This document shows, piece by piece, positions 54,869-63,684 of a DNA stretch of 64,000 bases; the first letter of the stretch is position 1, and the number at the start of each line of letters is the position of its first letter. This stretch comes from JAWKHR01 sp041394725 (GTDB taxonomy: Bacteria; Acidobacteriota; Vicinamibacteria; Vicinamibacterales; SCN-69-37). The DNA lies in the NCBI GenBank assembly GCA_041394725.1, contig JAWKHR010000029.1:13803-77802 (forward strand), in the 5' to 3' direction. A program made the translations under genes and the position numbers. The notes under the pieces are model-generated. The model did not search any database. It worked only from the letters and a program-made list of their open reading frames with translations, and was not told where the DNA came from.

Positions 54869-57800
54869 CTACCGGGCGATCGGCTCGAGGTTCAGCCGCC
54901 GCGCCTCGGCGTTGAAGGCGGCCAGTTCCGTGTCGAGCACCTGGCCCATCCTGTCGGTCTGGACCTTCAGCTCGCCGACCAGGTCGTTGAAGATGGACTC
55001 GGCGTTGCCGATCGGCGCGCCATCGCCCCGGTTGACCGAGGAGAGCAGCGACGCCAGCCGGTTGTTGATCTTGATCGGGAAGTTGAGCGGGTCCTGGCCG
55101 CTCTGGTTCTTCACCTGGTAGATCTCCTGCTCGACGGCGCCGAGATCGTTCACGAGCTTCGTGCCCGCCGCCTTGAGCCGCGCGTCCGGCGACTTCGACA
55201 GCCGGTCGGCCACCGCGTCCTTGATGCGGCGGATGTCGATCACGGCGTTGTTGGCTTCGGTGACCTTGTCGCGGATCCGGATGCCGAGGTTGAACTGCGC
55301 CTGCAGGTCGGCGTCCGAGACGTCCTTGAACAGCGGGTTCCGCCGCACCTGGAACGACTGCGTCTGGGTCCGCCCGTTGGCGGTGAGGCGAGCCTGGTAG
55401 GTGCCGGGCGCCGCGGCCGGCCCGGTCACATTGCCGCCCCAGAGGATCATCCCCGGGAACGACGTCGCGCTCGGGTAGCGAAGGTTCCAGGTGACGCTCT
55501 GGAGGCCGGGCTGCGTGTTCAGGCTGCTGCCGCCGCCGAAGCCGCGGCCCCGTCCGCCGCCGCCCCCGCCGCCGCGTCCACCGCGCCCGCCCCCGCCGCC
55601 GCCCCGGCCGGCGGCCGCCGGCTCGAACGTCGCCGCGACGGTGCCCGACGGATCCACGATCTCCATCTTCATGTCGGCCACCGGGCCCTTGACGAAGTAC
55701 TGGATTTCGGCGCCCGACGTCGATCGGTAGGCGGGCGACGGGGCGAACAGGTACACGTCCGGCGCCTGCTGGACCGGCGAGGCCCACTGCCGGATCGGGT
55801 CGATGTCGTCGAGCACCCAGAACGCGCGGCCGTGCGTCGCGATCACGAGGTCGCGCTCCTCGACGATGATGTCCGAGATCTGGACGTCGGGCAGGTTGAG
55901 CGACAGCGGCAGCCACGTGCCGCCGTCGTCGTACGAGTAGTAGATGGCGTGCTCCGTGCCCGCGTAGAGCAGGCCGCGGCGCGTCGGATCCTCGCGGATG
56001 ACGTGCGTGTAGTCGTCGGGCCGGAGGCCGCTGACGATCTTCGTCCACGTCCGGCCGAAGTCGTGGGTCCTGAACAGGTACGGCGCCTCGTCGCCCATCA
56101 GCGGGCGCTTGACCGCGGCGTAGGCCGTGCCGGCATCGAAGGCGCTCGCGTCGATGATGCTCACGCGGCCGAAGTCCGGCATGCCGGGCGGCGTGACGTT
56201 CGTCCACGTCTTGCCGCCGTCTCGTGTCAGGTGGATCAGGCCGTCGTCCGATCCGGCCCAGATCACGTTCACGTCCACCTTGGACGGCCCGAGCGCGAAG
56301 ACCGTGGCGTAGACCTCGGGGCCGTTCATGTCGCCGGTGATCGGGCCGCCGGAATGGCCCATCGTCTCCGGGTCGTGCCGGGTCAGGTCCGGGCTGATCC
56401 GATCCCACGTCTGGCCGTTCGACGTCGTCCGCCAGACGTGCTGCGTCGCCGTGAAGAGGATGTCCGGATCGACGGGCGAGAACATGATCGGGAACGTCCA
56501 CTGCACCCGCTCGACCAGCGCGTTCGACGGCTCACCGGAGAACATCCGCGGATAGGGATGTACCTCGCGCGACTGGCCGGTCTTGCGGTTCGTGTAGATC
56601 AGGAACGTGCCGTTGTTGCCGCCGGAGAAGAACACGTCGGTGTCCTTCGGATCGGGCGCGATGTAGGCAGGCTCGGCGCCGCCGGGGTTGTACATCTCGT
56701 CGCCGCCCCCGCCGCCGCGCCCGCCACGTCCGAAGCCGCGGCCCGACTCGTTGGGCAGGCAGACCGTGCTGCCGTCCTGCTGCGCCCCGCACACGTGGTA
56801 GGGCATGTGCTTCGTGGTGACCGCGTGGTAATACTGCGCGGTCGGGTAGTCCTCGTCCGTCCAGGTGCCCGATCCGCCCTGCGTGGACACGGTCCCGCCG
56901 CCGTCGTTGCCGTTCACGAGGTGCTGCGGGTTGTCGGGGTCGATCCACAGGTCGTGATGGTCGCCGTGCGTGCCGCCGCCGACGTTGGTCAGCGACCGGC
57001 CGCCGTCGGTGGACTTGTACGCGCTGGTGTTGAGCACGTAGACCGTGTCCTTCGCCTTCGGGTCGGCGAAGACGTGCGTGTAGTAGAACGCGCGCTGACG
57101 GATGTTGCGGCTGTCGTTGACCAGCGACCACGTCGCGCCCGCGTCGTCGGACGAGAACAGGCCGCCGTTGTCGTTCTCGACGAGGGCGTAGACGCGGCTC
57201 GAGTCCGCGCCGGAGACCGAGACGCCGATCCGCCCGATCGCGCCCTCCTGCGGCAGGCCCTGGTTCTTCGTGATCTCCGTCCAGGTCTCGCCGCCGTCGG
57301 TGGACTTGAACAGGCCGCTGCCCGGGCCGCCGCTCGACATCTGGTATTCCTTGCGGTAGGCCTGCCAGAGCGCGGCGTAGACGACCCGCGGGTTGTTCCG
57401 GTCGATCGAGACGTCGATCGCGCCGGTCTTCGCGTCGCGGTAGAGCACCTTGCGCCACGTCGCGCCGCCGTCGGTGCTCTTGAAGAGCCCGCGCTCCTCG
57501 TTGTCCACGCCGTACTTGCCGAAGGCCGCGACGAAGACGATGTTGGCGTTGGTCGGGTCCACGCGGATCTTCGAGATGTTCTCGGCCTCGCGGAACCCGA
57601 TGTGCGTCCAGGTCTTCCCGGCGTCGGTCGACTTGTATGCCCCGTCGCCAGGCTGGATGTTGCCGCGGATGCACGACTCGCCGGTGCCGATGTAGACGAC
57701 GTCGGGGTTCGACTCGGAGACGGCGACCGCGCCGACCGACGAGCTGGTGATCTGGCCGTCGGTCATCGGCATCCACGTGTCGCCGGTGTCGGTCGTCTTC

Positions 57801-58042
57801 CAGAGGCCGCCGCCCACGGCGCCGAAGTAGGCCTCGTTCGGCCGGCCCTTGACGCCGGTCACCGCGATCGAGCGCCCGCCGCGATCCGGCCCGATGCTGC
57901 GCCACTCGAAGGTCGACAGCAGAGCCGAGTCGACCGGCCCGGGCGTCTGGGGCGGAGCGGCGATGAGGGGCAGCGCCCAGGCGGCCGCGGCCGCCGCCGT
58001 GGCGGCGAGACCGACGTGGAGCTGGCGGGAGTGACGGAACAT
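54869..58042 (-). CDS. Secreted sortilin/VPS10-like BNR-repeat protein
   Basis: This 1057-residue protein has a signal peptide (LHVGLAATAAAAAAWALPLIAA). From about residue 40 to 720 it is a beta-propeller with many BNR/Asp-box repeats of the form S-x-D-x-G-x-T-W: KTTDTGDTW, KSTDAGKTW, KSTDGGATW, KSTDGGETW, SSDDAGATW, TRDGGKTW and YDDGGTW. A Gly/Arg-rich linker (about 800-835) leads to a C-terminal helical domain (NLGIRIRDKVTEANNAVIDI). Relatives in Acidobacteriota and Bacteroidetes are annotated as sortilin-like or glycosyl hydrolases. There are no clear catalytic acids, so binding of glycans or proteins is as likely as hydrolysis. AGGAGG lies seven bases before the ATG. Confidence 0.85.
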   Translation of the reverse strand: MFRHSRQLHVGLAATAAAAAAWALPLIAAPPQTPGPVDSALLSTFEWRSIGPDRGGRSIAVTGVKGRPNEAYFGAVGGGLWKTTDTGDTWMPMTDGQITSSSVGAVAVSESNPDVVYIGTGESCIRGNIQPGDGAYKSTDAGKTWTHIGFREAENISKIRVDPTNANIVFVAAFGKYGVDNEERGLFKSTDGGATWRKVLYRDAKTGAIDVSIDRNNPRVVYAALWQAYRKEYQMSSGGPGSGLFKSTDGGETWTEITKNQGLPQEGAIGRIGVSVSGADSSRVYALVENDNGGLFSSDDAGATWSLVNDSRNIRQRAFYYTHVFADPKAKDTVYVLNTSAYKSTDGGRSLTNVGGGTHGDHHDLWIDPDNPQHLVNGNDGGGTVSTQGGSGTWTDEDYPTAQYYHAVTTKHMPYHVCGAQQDGSTVCLPNESGRGFGRGGRGGGGGDEMYNPGGAEPAYIAPDPKDTDVFFSGGNNGTFLIYTNRKTGQSREVHPYPRMFSGEPSNALVERVQWTFPIMFSPVDPDILFTATQHVWRTTSNGQTWDRISPDLTRHDPETMGHSGGPITGDMNGPEVYATVFALGPSKVDVNVIWAGSDDGLIHLTRDGGKTWTNVTPPGMPDFGRVSIIDASAFDAGTAYAAVKRPLMGDEAPYLFRTHDFGRTWTKIVSGLRPDDYTHVIREDPTRRGLLYAGTEHAIYYSYDDGGTWLPLSLNLPDVQISDIIVEERDLVIATHGRAFWVLDDIDPIRQWASPVQQAPDVYLFAPSPAYRSTSGAEIQYFVKGPVADMKMEIVDPSGTVAATFEPAAAGRGGGGGGRGGRGGGGGGGRGRGFGGGSSLNTQPGLQSVTWNLRYPSATSFPGMILWGGNVTGPAAAPGTYQARLTANGRTQTQSFQVRRNPLFKDVSDADLQAQFNLGIRIRDKVTEANNAVIDIRRIKDAVADRLSKSPDARLKAAGTKLVNDLGAVEQEIYQVKNQSGQDPLNFPIKINNRLASLLSSVNRGDGAPIGNAESIFNDLVGELKVQTDRMGQVLDTELAAFNAEARRLNLEPIAR

Positions 58043-58071
58043 GGAAGACCTCCTACTGGAAAAGCGTAGGA

Positions 58072-58077
58072 AGTCTA
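58072..58077 (-). promoter_or_regulatory. -10 TAGACT upstream of the sortilin-like gene
   Basis: The minus strand reads TTGGTAGACT, an extended -10 (TGG then TAGACT), 29 bases before the ATG. AGGAGG lies between. This is a normal leadered promoter, in contrast to the leaderless ones elsewhere. Confidence 0.5.
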
Positions 58078-58170
58078 CCAAACACCGGGCGCGAGACCGG
58101 ATGCGAGCGGAGATCGGGCGCCGGGCACCCGGCGCTGGGCTCTGGTCAGTGCCGGCCCAGTGCCGAGTGC

Positions 58171-59604
58171 CTACTTCCGGATGACTTCCTCGAGGTAGGC
58201 GAGCGCGCGCGGGTCGTCGGCCTTCCCGAGCGCGGTCACGGCGTCCTTGCGCACGGTGAGGCTCGCGTTGGTGCGGGCGAGGGTGATCAGGTGCGGCACG
58301 CCGGCGTGGTCGGGCAGTGCGGCGAGGCCCGCGACGGCGCGGCGTTTGACCGTGTCCTCGGGGTCGCGGTCGATGATCGCCAGCAGGTTCGCGGCGCCGG
58401 GCTCTCCGGCGGCGCGGATGTACTGGTAGCTGGCCTCGGCGCGGATGCGGGCGTCGGCGTCGCCGCGCGCCAGCTCGAGGAGCGCCGCGGTGGCCTGCGG
58501 CCGGTCGAGGCGGCCGAGCGCCGAGATCGCGCTCCGGCGCACGGACGGGCTGGCATCGGAGCGCGCCAGGGCGAGGATCGACGGCAGGCCGGCGGCGTCG
58601 GGCAGCGAGGCGAGCCCCGAGACGACGCGCGTCTTCACGCGGTCCTCGGTGTCGCGGCTGGCGATGGCGGTCGCCTCGTCGATGCCGGTCGGCCCGGCGA
58701 TCCGCAGGTAGGCTCCGACCGCCTCGGCGCGGACGCTGGCGTCGGCATCACCGCGGGCGAGGGCCAGCAGCGCGGCCGGCGTGCCGCTCTCGTGCGTGTT
58801 GCCGAGCGAGGCGGCGAACGACCGCCGCACTGCGCCGTCGGTCTCGGAGCCGACGAGCCGCCGCAGCGTGTCGAACCCGTGGCTGCCGCGGTAGGCGGCC
58901 AGGCGGCTGCCCGCCTGGCGCCGCAGGCTGCCGTCGGAGCCGGACGCGGCGATCCGGTCGAGGATCGCGTCGGCCGCGGCGTCACGGTGCAGGGCGATCG
59001 CGCCGAGCGCCGCGTTGGCCATCGACCGCCGGCTGTCGAGCGTCATCCGCGCGGCGGGCGTCGAGGCGTCGAGCGCCGTGAGCCCGTCGAGGAAGGCCAG
59101 GCTCGAGGCGGTGGTGACGCCGTCGAGCCAGTAGAGCGCGCGGCCGCCGGCGTCGAGCGGGCAGTCGCCGCTCACCGTGCGCAGCCGCTCGACCTGGCCG
59201 CCCACGGCCCGCAGGAGGACGACGAGCTGGGTGCCGGCCTCGAGGGGCACGGGCCCGCCCGGCTCGGCCAGCCGCGCGCGGTCGGCCGAGTCGTCCACCG
59301 ACTCGAGGAACGCGCCGCGAACGAACACGTTGTCCGTCGAGTTCGAGTACCAGCTGCACAGGCTCCGATCCCCGTCCACCATCGGGACCTGCCAGGCGAT
59401 CCAGACCGGCTCGGCGCCACGACCCACTGCCGCGAGCTCGGCCGCGACGTCGCGCCCGGGCCGGTGCTGGACCTGGCCGTTCTGGACGAGCCGGTCCACC
59501 GGCAGGGCCTGCGCCGACTGGCCGGCCGGGGGGGCAGCCGGGACGAGCCCGGGCGCCACGCCGAGCAGCGCCACGGCGAGCGAGACGCTGAGCAGGCGGG
59601 TCAT
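58171..59604 (-). CDS. Exported HEAT-repeat protein
   Basis: This 477-residue protein has a signal peptide (LLSVSLAVALLGVAPGLVPA). From about residue 190 to the end it carries a chain of HEAT (PBS-lyase type) repeats such as SDGSLRRQAGSRLAAY, DGAVRRSFAASLGN, DASVRAEAVGAYLRI and SPSVRRSAISALGRL. HEAT rods bind other proteins. It is the last gene of the sigma-factor operon; the start overlaps the preceding stop (ATGA). Role unknown; probably a periplasmic sensor or adaptor for the sigma system. Confidence 0.85.
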   Translation of the reverse strand: MTRLLSVSLAVALLGVAPGLVPAAPPAGQSAQALPVDRLVQNGQVQHRPGRDVAAELAAVGRGAEPVWIAWQVPMVDGDRSLCSWYSNSTDNVFVRGAFLESVDDSADRARLAEPGGPVPLEAGTQLVVLLRAVGGQVERLRTVSGDCPLDAGGRALYWLDGVTTASSLAFLDGLTALDASTPAARMTLDSRRSMANAALGAIALHRDAAADAILDRIAASGSDGSLRRQAGSRLAAYRGSHGFDTLRRLVGSETDGAVRRSFAASLGNTHESGTPAALLALARGDADASVRAEAVGAYLRIAGPTGIDEATAIASRDTEDRVKTRVVSGLASLPDAAGLPSILALARSDASPSVRRSAISALGRLDRPQATAALLELARGDADARIRAEASYQYIRAAGEPGAANLLAIIDRDPEDTVKRRAVAGLAALPDHAGVPHLITLARTNASLTVRKDAVTALGKADDPRALAYLEEVIRK

Positions 59605-61244
59605 CGCTTGATGATCTCCATCAGGTAGTCGGCCGCGACCTTCGACTTGGCGGCCATGTTCGACAGCCGGCTCACGATCTCGCGCGTCAGGTCGAGCGAC
59701 TGTTCCTTGCGCGCGATGCTCACGAGGCCCTCGGCGTTGTCCTGCGACGCGAGCGCGGAGATGACCGCCTTGCGTACGCCCTCGTCCTGGTCGCTGCTGT
59801 AGAGCGCGACCAGCGTCGAGCCCGTCCGATCGACGGGCTGGCTGCCCAGGTAGCGGACCGCGCGCGCCCGGACCTCGGCGTCGCGGTCGGTGCGCGCCGC
59901 CTGGCTGAGCTGGTCCACGGCCTTCATGCTGTTGAGGACGCTCAGCATGCGCTGGCGGAGCTCGGGGTTCGACTCGTTCTGGTAGAGCGACCACACGTCC
60001 TGCGGCGCCGCCAGGCTCGAGAGGTTGCCCACCGCGCTCGACCGCAGCACCACGGGCACGTTCGCGTTGCCGGCGATCGCGATGATCGCGTTCTTGTCGC
60101 CGGCCTCGCGGTAGGCGCTGATGATGGCCAGCCGCACGGACGTGTCGTCGGTCGAGTTGTAGATCTCGCGCAGGTCGGCGCTCGTGGTCTGCCGGTCGCG
60201 CCGCGACGCGATGTAGGAGATCGCGACGCGCTGCAGGTCGGGGTTGCCGCCGCCCTTGGCGAAGCGCATCAGGATGTCGTGGGCGCCCGGCTGGTCGCTG
60301 AGCGCGAGCACGTAGAGCGCGCGCTGCTTCACGCGCAGGGCGTTGGTCGAGTTGAGCACGCCCTCGAGCAGCGGGATCGCGGCGGCGGGGTCGGCGCGCT
60401 GGATGCCCTGGATCGCCAGGATCTTCAGCTCCTCGTCGTCCACCGCGGCCGGGTTGACCGGCTGCCCGGCGGCGCTCTTCGCGTCGGCCTCCAGGACCTT
60501 GGCATCCCCGAGGTAGCGGCTCTGCGCGTACTCCTTGCGGAGCTGGGCAATCGAGGCGAGCGCGTCGGACGTGCGGCCCAGCTTGAACTGCGCGAACGCC
60601 TTCCAGTAGAGCGCGCCGTCGGCGTGCTCGCCCTTCTGCGCGATCACCCGGTCGAAGCGCGTCACCGCGCTGTCGTAGTTGCGCGAGCCGAGCGCGCTCA
60701 TCGCGCTGTTGTAGGCGCCGGCGTCGGAGCTCTGGTCGCCGACGCCGAACCCGAAGCGGAAGGGTTCCCAGACCACCTCGGGGGCCTCCGCCCACGCGCG
60801 GTTGAAGTCCATGTTCCGTTCCGCGTCCATCCGCCAGGTCTGCGCGGCGTCGAGCGCGGCCTCGCGGGCCTCGCGGGCCGCCGCCTGGGCGTCGCCGCGC
60901 ATCGACTCGGCGCGCGCCAGCGCCTCGGCGCGCAGGCCCTCGATGTCGAGGCTCCGCATCTGGTCGCGCGCGGCGCGCACCGCGTCCTCGATCATCTGGG
61001 GATCGACCATCTCGATCGAGGGGACCGGCGCGAGCGGGGCAATCATCGGCTCGATCGTCAGCTCGCGGAGATCGGGCGGCAGCGGCGGCAGCGGGGCCAC
61101 CGGCGCGACCGGCGCGGGTGCGACCACCGGGCGCTGCGGCGCGGGCGGCGGCTGCGGCGGCGGCGGGGGTGGCGGTGCGCTCTGCGACGCGGCCACGGTC
61201 GGCAGCAGCGCCAGGACGGCGAACATCAGGCTCATGCGCTTCAT
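59601..61244 (-). CDS. Exported HEAT/TPR-repeat protein
   Basis: This 547-residue protein has a signal peptide (LMFAVLALLPTVAAS), a proline-rich linker (APPPPPPPQPPPAPQRP), a charged helical section (residues 80-140) and a TPR pair (GSRNYDSAVTRFDRVIAQKGE, YWKAFAQFKLGRTSDALA). These are followed by many HEAT repeats (DRDAEVRARAVRYLG, DEGVRKAVISALA). It resembles a periplasmic scaffold. It overlaps the anti-sigma gene's stop by 4 bases, so it is co-translated. Confidence 0.85.
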   Translation of the reverse strand: MKRMSLMFAVLALLPTVAASQSAPPPPPPPQPPPAPQRPVVAPAPVAPVAPLPPLPPDLRELTIEPMIAPLAPVPSIEMVDPQMIEDAVRAARDQMRSLDIEGLRAEALARAESMRGDAQAAAREAREAALDAAQTWRMDAERNMDFNRAWAEAPEVVWEPFRFGFGVGDQSSDAGAYNSAMSALGSRNYDSAVTRFDRVIAQKGEHADGALYWKAFAQFKLGRTSDALASIAQLRKEYAQSRYLGDAKVLEADAKSAAGQPVNPAAVDDEELKILAIQGIQRADPAAAIPLLEGVLNSTNALRVKQRALYVLALSDQPGAHDILMRFAKGGGNPDLQRVAISYIASRRDRQTTSADLREIYNSTDDTSVRLAIISAYREAGDKNAIIAIAGNANVPVVLRSSAVGNLSSLAAPQDVWSLYQNESNPELRQRMLSVLNSMKAVDQLSQAARTDRDAEVRARAVRYLGSQPVDRTGSTLVALYSSDQDEGVRKAVISALASQDNAEGLVSIARKEQSLDLTREIVSRLSNMAAKSKVAADYLMEIIKR

Positions 61245-61999
61245 AGCGGTCCCTCACTCACGGCATTCATGGTCTGTTGACGCCCGCGAATCTCACCGTT
61301 GACGGCCCGCACCTTGAAGAGCAGGTCCTCGTCCCCGATGCGCGTGCGCAAGGATTCGAGATCGTGTGCGTCGAGCGTCTTCGGGCTGCGGGCCAGGTCC
61401 ACGAGCACCGGCTCGAGGTCCTCCAGCATCCGCACCAGCCCGACGTCGCCGGTCTCCTCCGCGGTCACGCGGTAGAGCCGGCCCGAGGCCACGAGGTCTT
61501 CCGCGGTCTCGCGCTGGAATTCCAGGTCGCCCGCATCGTCGGCGGGCGCGTTCATCACCTCGACGAGCAGCATCTCGGCCTGCTCGAAGTGCCCGTCGAG
61601 CGCGGTCAGCAGCACCCGCTCGCGCGCGTCGGCCGCCCGCCCCGGTGCGTCCGGCACGTCGGGGCCCGAGGGGCGGATGGCGAGCGCAAGGGCGACGGCC
61701 ACCGCCGCGGTCAGCGTGGCCGCCGGCATCCAGAAGCGCAGGAACCCCGCGCTCCAGCCCGCCGAGGGCGGCGGCGGCAGCGCCGCCTGGACCCGTGCCC
61801 ACATCACGCGCTCGAAACCCTCACCCGGCTCCGGCACCTCGACGGTGCCCGCGAGAGCCAGGGTGTCCGTGATCTCGTGCCACACGCCCCGGCAGCGGTC
61901 GCAGCCGGCCAGGTGCGCGTCGATGCGCGCCTCGAGCCCGGCGTCGGCCTCGCCGAAGTGCCGCAGGATGAGATCGTCGTCGTCTGGATGCCAGGTCAT
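61241..61999 (-). CDS. Anti-sigma factor, zf-HC2 type
   Basis: This 252-residue membrane protein has an N-terminal zinc-binding anti-sigma domain with AHLAGCDRCRGVWHEI (His and two Cys), one membrane helix (AATLTAAVAVALALAI, about residues 95-115) and a periplasmic helical domain. It would hold the ECF sigma factor encoded just upstream at the membrane until a signal triggers release. It starts 37 bases after the sigma gene ends. Confidence 0.88.
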   Translation of the reverse strand: MTWHPDDDDLILRHFGEADAGLEARIDAHLAGCDRCRGVWHEITDTLALAGTVEVPEPGEGFERVMWARVQAALPPPPSAGWSAGFLRFWMPAATLTAAVAVALALAIRPSGPDVPDAPGRAADARERVLLTALDGHFEQAEMLLVEVMNAPADDAGDLEFQRETAEDLVASGRLYRVTAEETGDVGLVRMLEDLEPVLVDLARSPKTLDAHDLESLRTRIGDEDLLFKVRAVNGEIRGRQQTMNAVSEGPL

Positions 62000-62036
62000 G
62001 GGCGTTACGTCGTTGCGTCCTCCGAATTCGTCACCG

Positions 62037-62630
62037 TCACTTCAGCACTTCGTCGGGCGTCGCCGCGCCATCGAGCAGCGGCCGGAGCGCCACGCGCATC
62101 TTCTTCACGGCCCGGAAGATCGAATGCTTCGCCGCATTCGTCTTCAGCTCCAGGGCGTGGCAGATTTCCTCGATCGTGCACCCCTGGTAGTGCCGCATCA
62201 GGAACGCCGCGCGTTCCTGCGCGCTCAGTTCGCCGAGCGCCTGCTGGACCCGCGATCCCACCTGGCCCGCGAAGACCAGGTCGTCCACCGTCGGGCCGCT
62301 CGATCCCGGCGCCAGCCGCTCCAGCGTGTCCTGCGGCTCCACCGATTCCCGGTGCGGGCGGCCGCGCATGTAGTCGATGGCGCAGTTGAACCCGATCCGG
62401 TACAGCCAGGTCGCGAAGTTCGACCGGGACTCGAAGCGCGCCAGCCGGCGGTACGCCCGCACGAACGTTTCCTGAACGACATCCTCGGCATCTTCCGGAC
62501 GGCCCGTCATGCGATACGCCAGCCGATAGATGCTCCGGCTGTGCCGTTCGACGAGGACTCGAAAGGCCTCTTCGTCGCCGCCCCTCGCTTTCGCGACGGC
62601 AGCCGCGTCGTCCAGATGCATCTGGTTCAT
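62037..62630 (-). CDS. ECF-type RNA polymerase sigma factor
   Basis: This 197-residue factor has sigma region 2 (FRVLVERHSRSIYRLAYRMTG, EDAEDVVQETFVRAYR, FATWLYRIGFNCAIDYMR) and region 4 (LGELSAQERAAFLMRHYQGC, TIEEICHALELKTNAAKHSIFRA). It recruits RNA polymerase to its own regulon, under control of the anti-sigma factor downstream. ATG at 62630 is used; ATG at 62621 preceded by TCTAAT is another choice. A perfect 10-bp inverted repeat lies just upstream. Confidence 0.93.
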   Translation of the reverse strand: MNQMHLDDAAAVAKARGGDEEAFRVLVERHSRSIYRLAYRMTGRPEDAEDVVQETFVRAYRRLARFESRSNFATWLYRIGFNCAIDYMRGRPHRESVEPQDTLERLAPGSSGPTVDDLVFAGQVGSRVQQALGELSAQERAAFLMRHYQGCTIEEICHALELKTNAAKHSIFRAVKKMRVALRPLLDGAATPDEVLK

Positions 62631-62690
62631 TAGACGGGAGCCTCCACGGGTGGTTAGGAACACGCGGCCCCGGGACCGCACTCCCGTCTA
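62631..62690. promoter_or_regulatory. Perfect 10-bp inverted repeat upstream of the ECF sigma gene
   Basis: TAGACGGGAG (62631-62640) and CTCCCGTCTA (62681-62690) flank 40 bases. One arm touches the sigma start codon and the other is close to the stop of the convergent-side epimerase gene (62698). They may form an RNA hairpin or be operators; CGTC-TA matches ECF -10 sequences loosely. Confidence 0.55.
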
Positions 62691-62697
62691 CGAGGAT

Positions 62698-63651
62698 TTA
62701 CGTAGTCGTGTTCCGTCCCGGCAGCAGTTCGGCGACCGTGCGCCGCAGGCCCTCGGCGAGCGGGGTGGGACGATAGCCGAGGTCCGCCGCGGCGCGCGCA
62801 TGTTCGACGGGCCAGTCGTGGCGGAAGATTTCGACGGTCGCGCGCGTGACGAGCGGCGTGGCGCCCGTCAGGCGCGCGCGCCATTCCTCGATCGCGCCGG
62901 TCACCGCGGCGATCGCGTACGGCAGGCGGCGGGGCAGTCCGCGCAGGCCGAGGTCGCGCGCCAGCTCGAACGCGCGCATGACGGGCGCGTTCTCGCCGCC
63001 GAGCGGGTAGTCCGCGCCCACCGCGCCGCGTTCGATCGCCACGACGTGCGCCAGCGCCACGTCGTCGATCCACGAGAAGGACCACACGCGCTCGGGCCCC
63101 ACCAGGCCCGGCAGCCGGCGCGCGGCATGGTCGGCGAGCAGCCGCCCGACCAGGTTGCCGTCCGTGCGCACCCCGGGACCGTAGACGACGCCCGGGTAGG
63201 TCAGGAGGATCGGCAGCCCGGCGTCGCGCGCGCGCAGCGCCACCTGCCGCGCCGCGGCCTTGGTGCGCTGGTAGTCGTTCGCCGCGATCGGCGTCTCACG
63301 GCCGGCCGGCGGCAGGGCGAGGAACGAGGACGTGTAGACCAGGCGCGCGACGCCGGCCTCGCGCGCGGCGGCGATCGCGTGCTCGAGACCGCCGACGTTC
63401 ACCGCGTCGAACTCGCGCGGGTCCGGCCGCCACAGGCTCACGAGCGCGGCGGTGTGGCAGATGGCGTCCACGCCGCGGGCCGCCGCGACCACGGCCGCCC
63501 GGTCGCGGACGTCGGCGTCCACCGCCTCGCCCGGCAGGCCGGCCGAGGACGCCCGCCGCGCGAGGACGACCACCGCATGGCCGCGCGCCGCCGCGGCCTG
63601 GACGATGGCCCGGCCCAGGTAGCCCGTGCCGCCGGTGACGAGGATCCGCAC
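62698..63651 (-). CDS. NAD-dependent epimerase/dehydratase family protein
   Basis: This 317-residue extended short-chain dehydrogenase has the Rossmann motif ILVTGGTGYLGRAIVQAAA (GxxGxxG), the strand DVRD, the substrate region ICHTAALVSLWRP, and the catalytic pair in NDYQRTKAAA (Tyr and Lys). It probably acts on a nucleotide sugar or dihydroflavonol-like substrate; which one is not decidable. It starts at GTG, with GATAAT five bases upstream, and is divergent to the rhomboid gene. Confidence 0.88.
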   Translation of the reverse strand: MRILVTGGTGYLGRAIVQAAAARGHAVVVLARRASSAGLPGEAVDADVRDRAAVVAAARGVDAICHTAALVSLWRPDPREFDAVNVGGLEHAIAAAREAGVARLVYTSSFLALPPAGRETPIAANDYQRTKAAARQVALRARDAGLPILLTYPGVVYGPGVRTDGNLVGRLLADHAARRLPGLVGPERVWSFSWIDDVALAHVVAIERGAVGADYPLGGENAPVMRAFELARDLGLRGLPRRLPYAIAAVTGAIEEWRARLTGATPLVTRATVEIFRHDWPVEHARAAADLGYRPTPLAEGLRRTVAELLPGRNTTT

Positions 63652-63656
63652 ACCTC

Positions 63657-63662
63657 ATTATC
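63657..63662 (-). promoter_or_regulatory. -10 GATAAT of the epimerase gene (leaderless)
   Basis: GATAAT on the minus strand is five bases before the GTG start codon at 63651. It shares a 33-base intergenic region with the rhomboid gene's own -10 (TATCCT, 63672-63677). Confidence 0.45.
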
Positions 63663-63671
63663 GCGGGATGC

Positions 63672-63684
63672 TATCCTCCGCAGG
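63672..63684 (+). promoter_or_regulatory. -10 TATCCT seven bases before the rhomboid gene ATG
   Basis: TATCCT at 63672-63677 is followed by seven bases and ATG at 63685. A weak AGG is the only Shine-Dalgarno-like sequence. Confidence 0.4.

Noticed and set aside
55550..55625. Gly-rich stretch of the sortilin-like gene as a possible tandem-repeat element
   Set aside because: It is an in-frame Gly/Arg linker (GRGGRGGGGG type) and is explained as protein low complexity.
54836..58069. 1077-codon plus-strand frame opposite the sortilin-like gene
   Set aside because: Antisense shadow, long only because of high GC and the repeat structure of the real gene.
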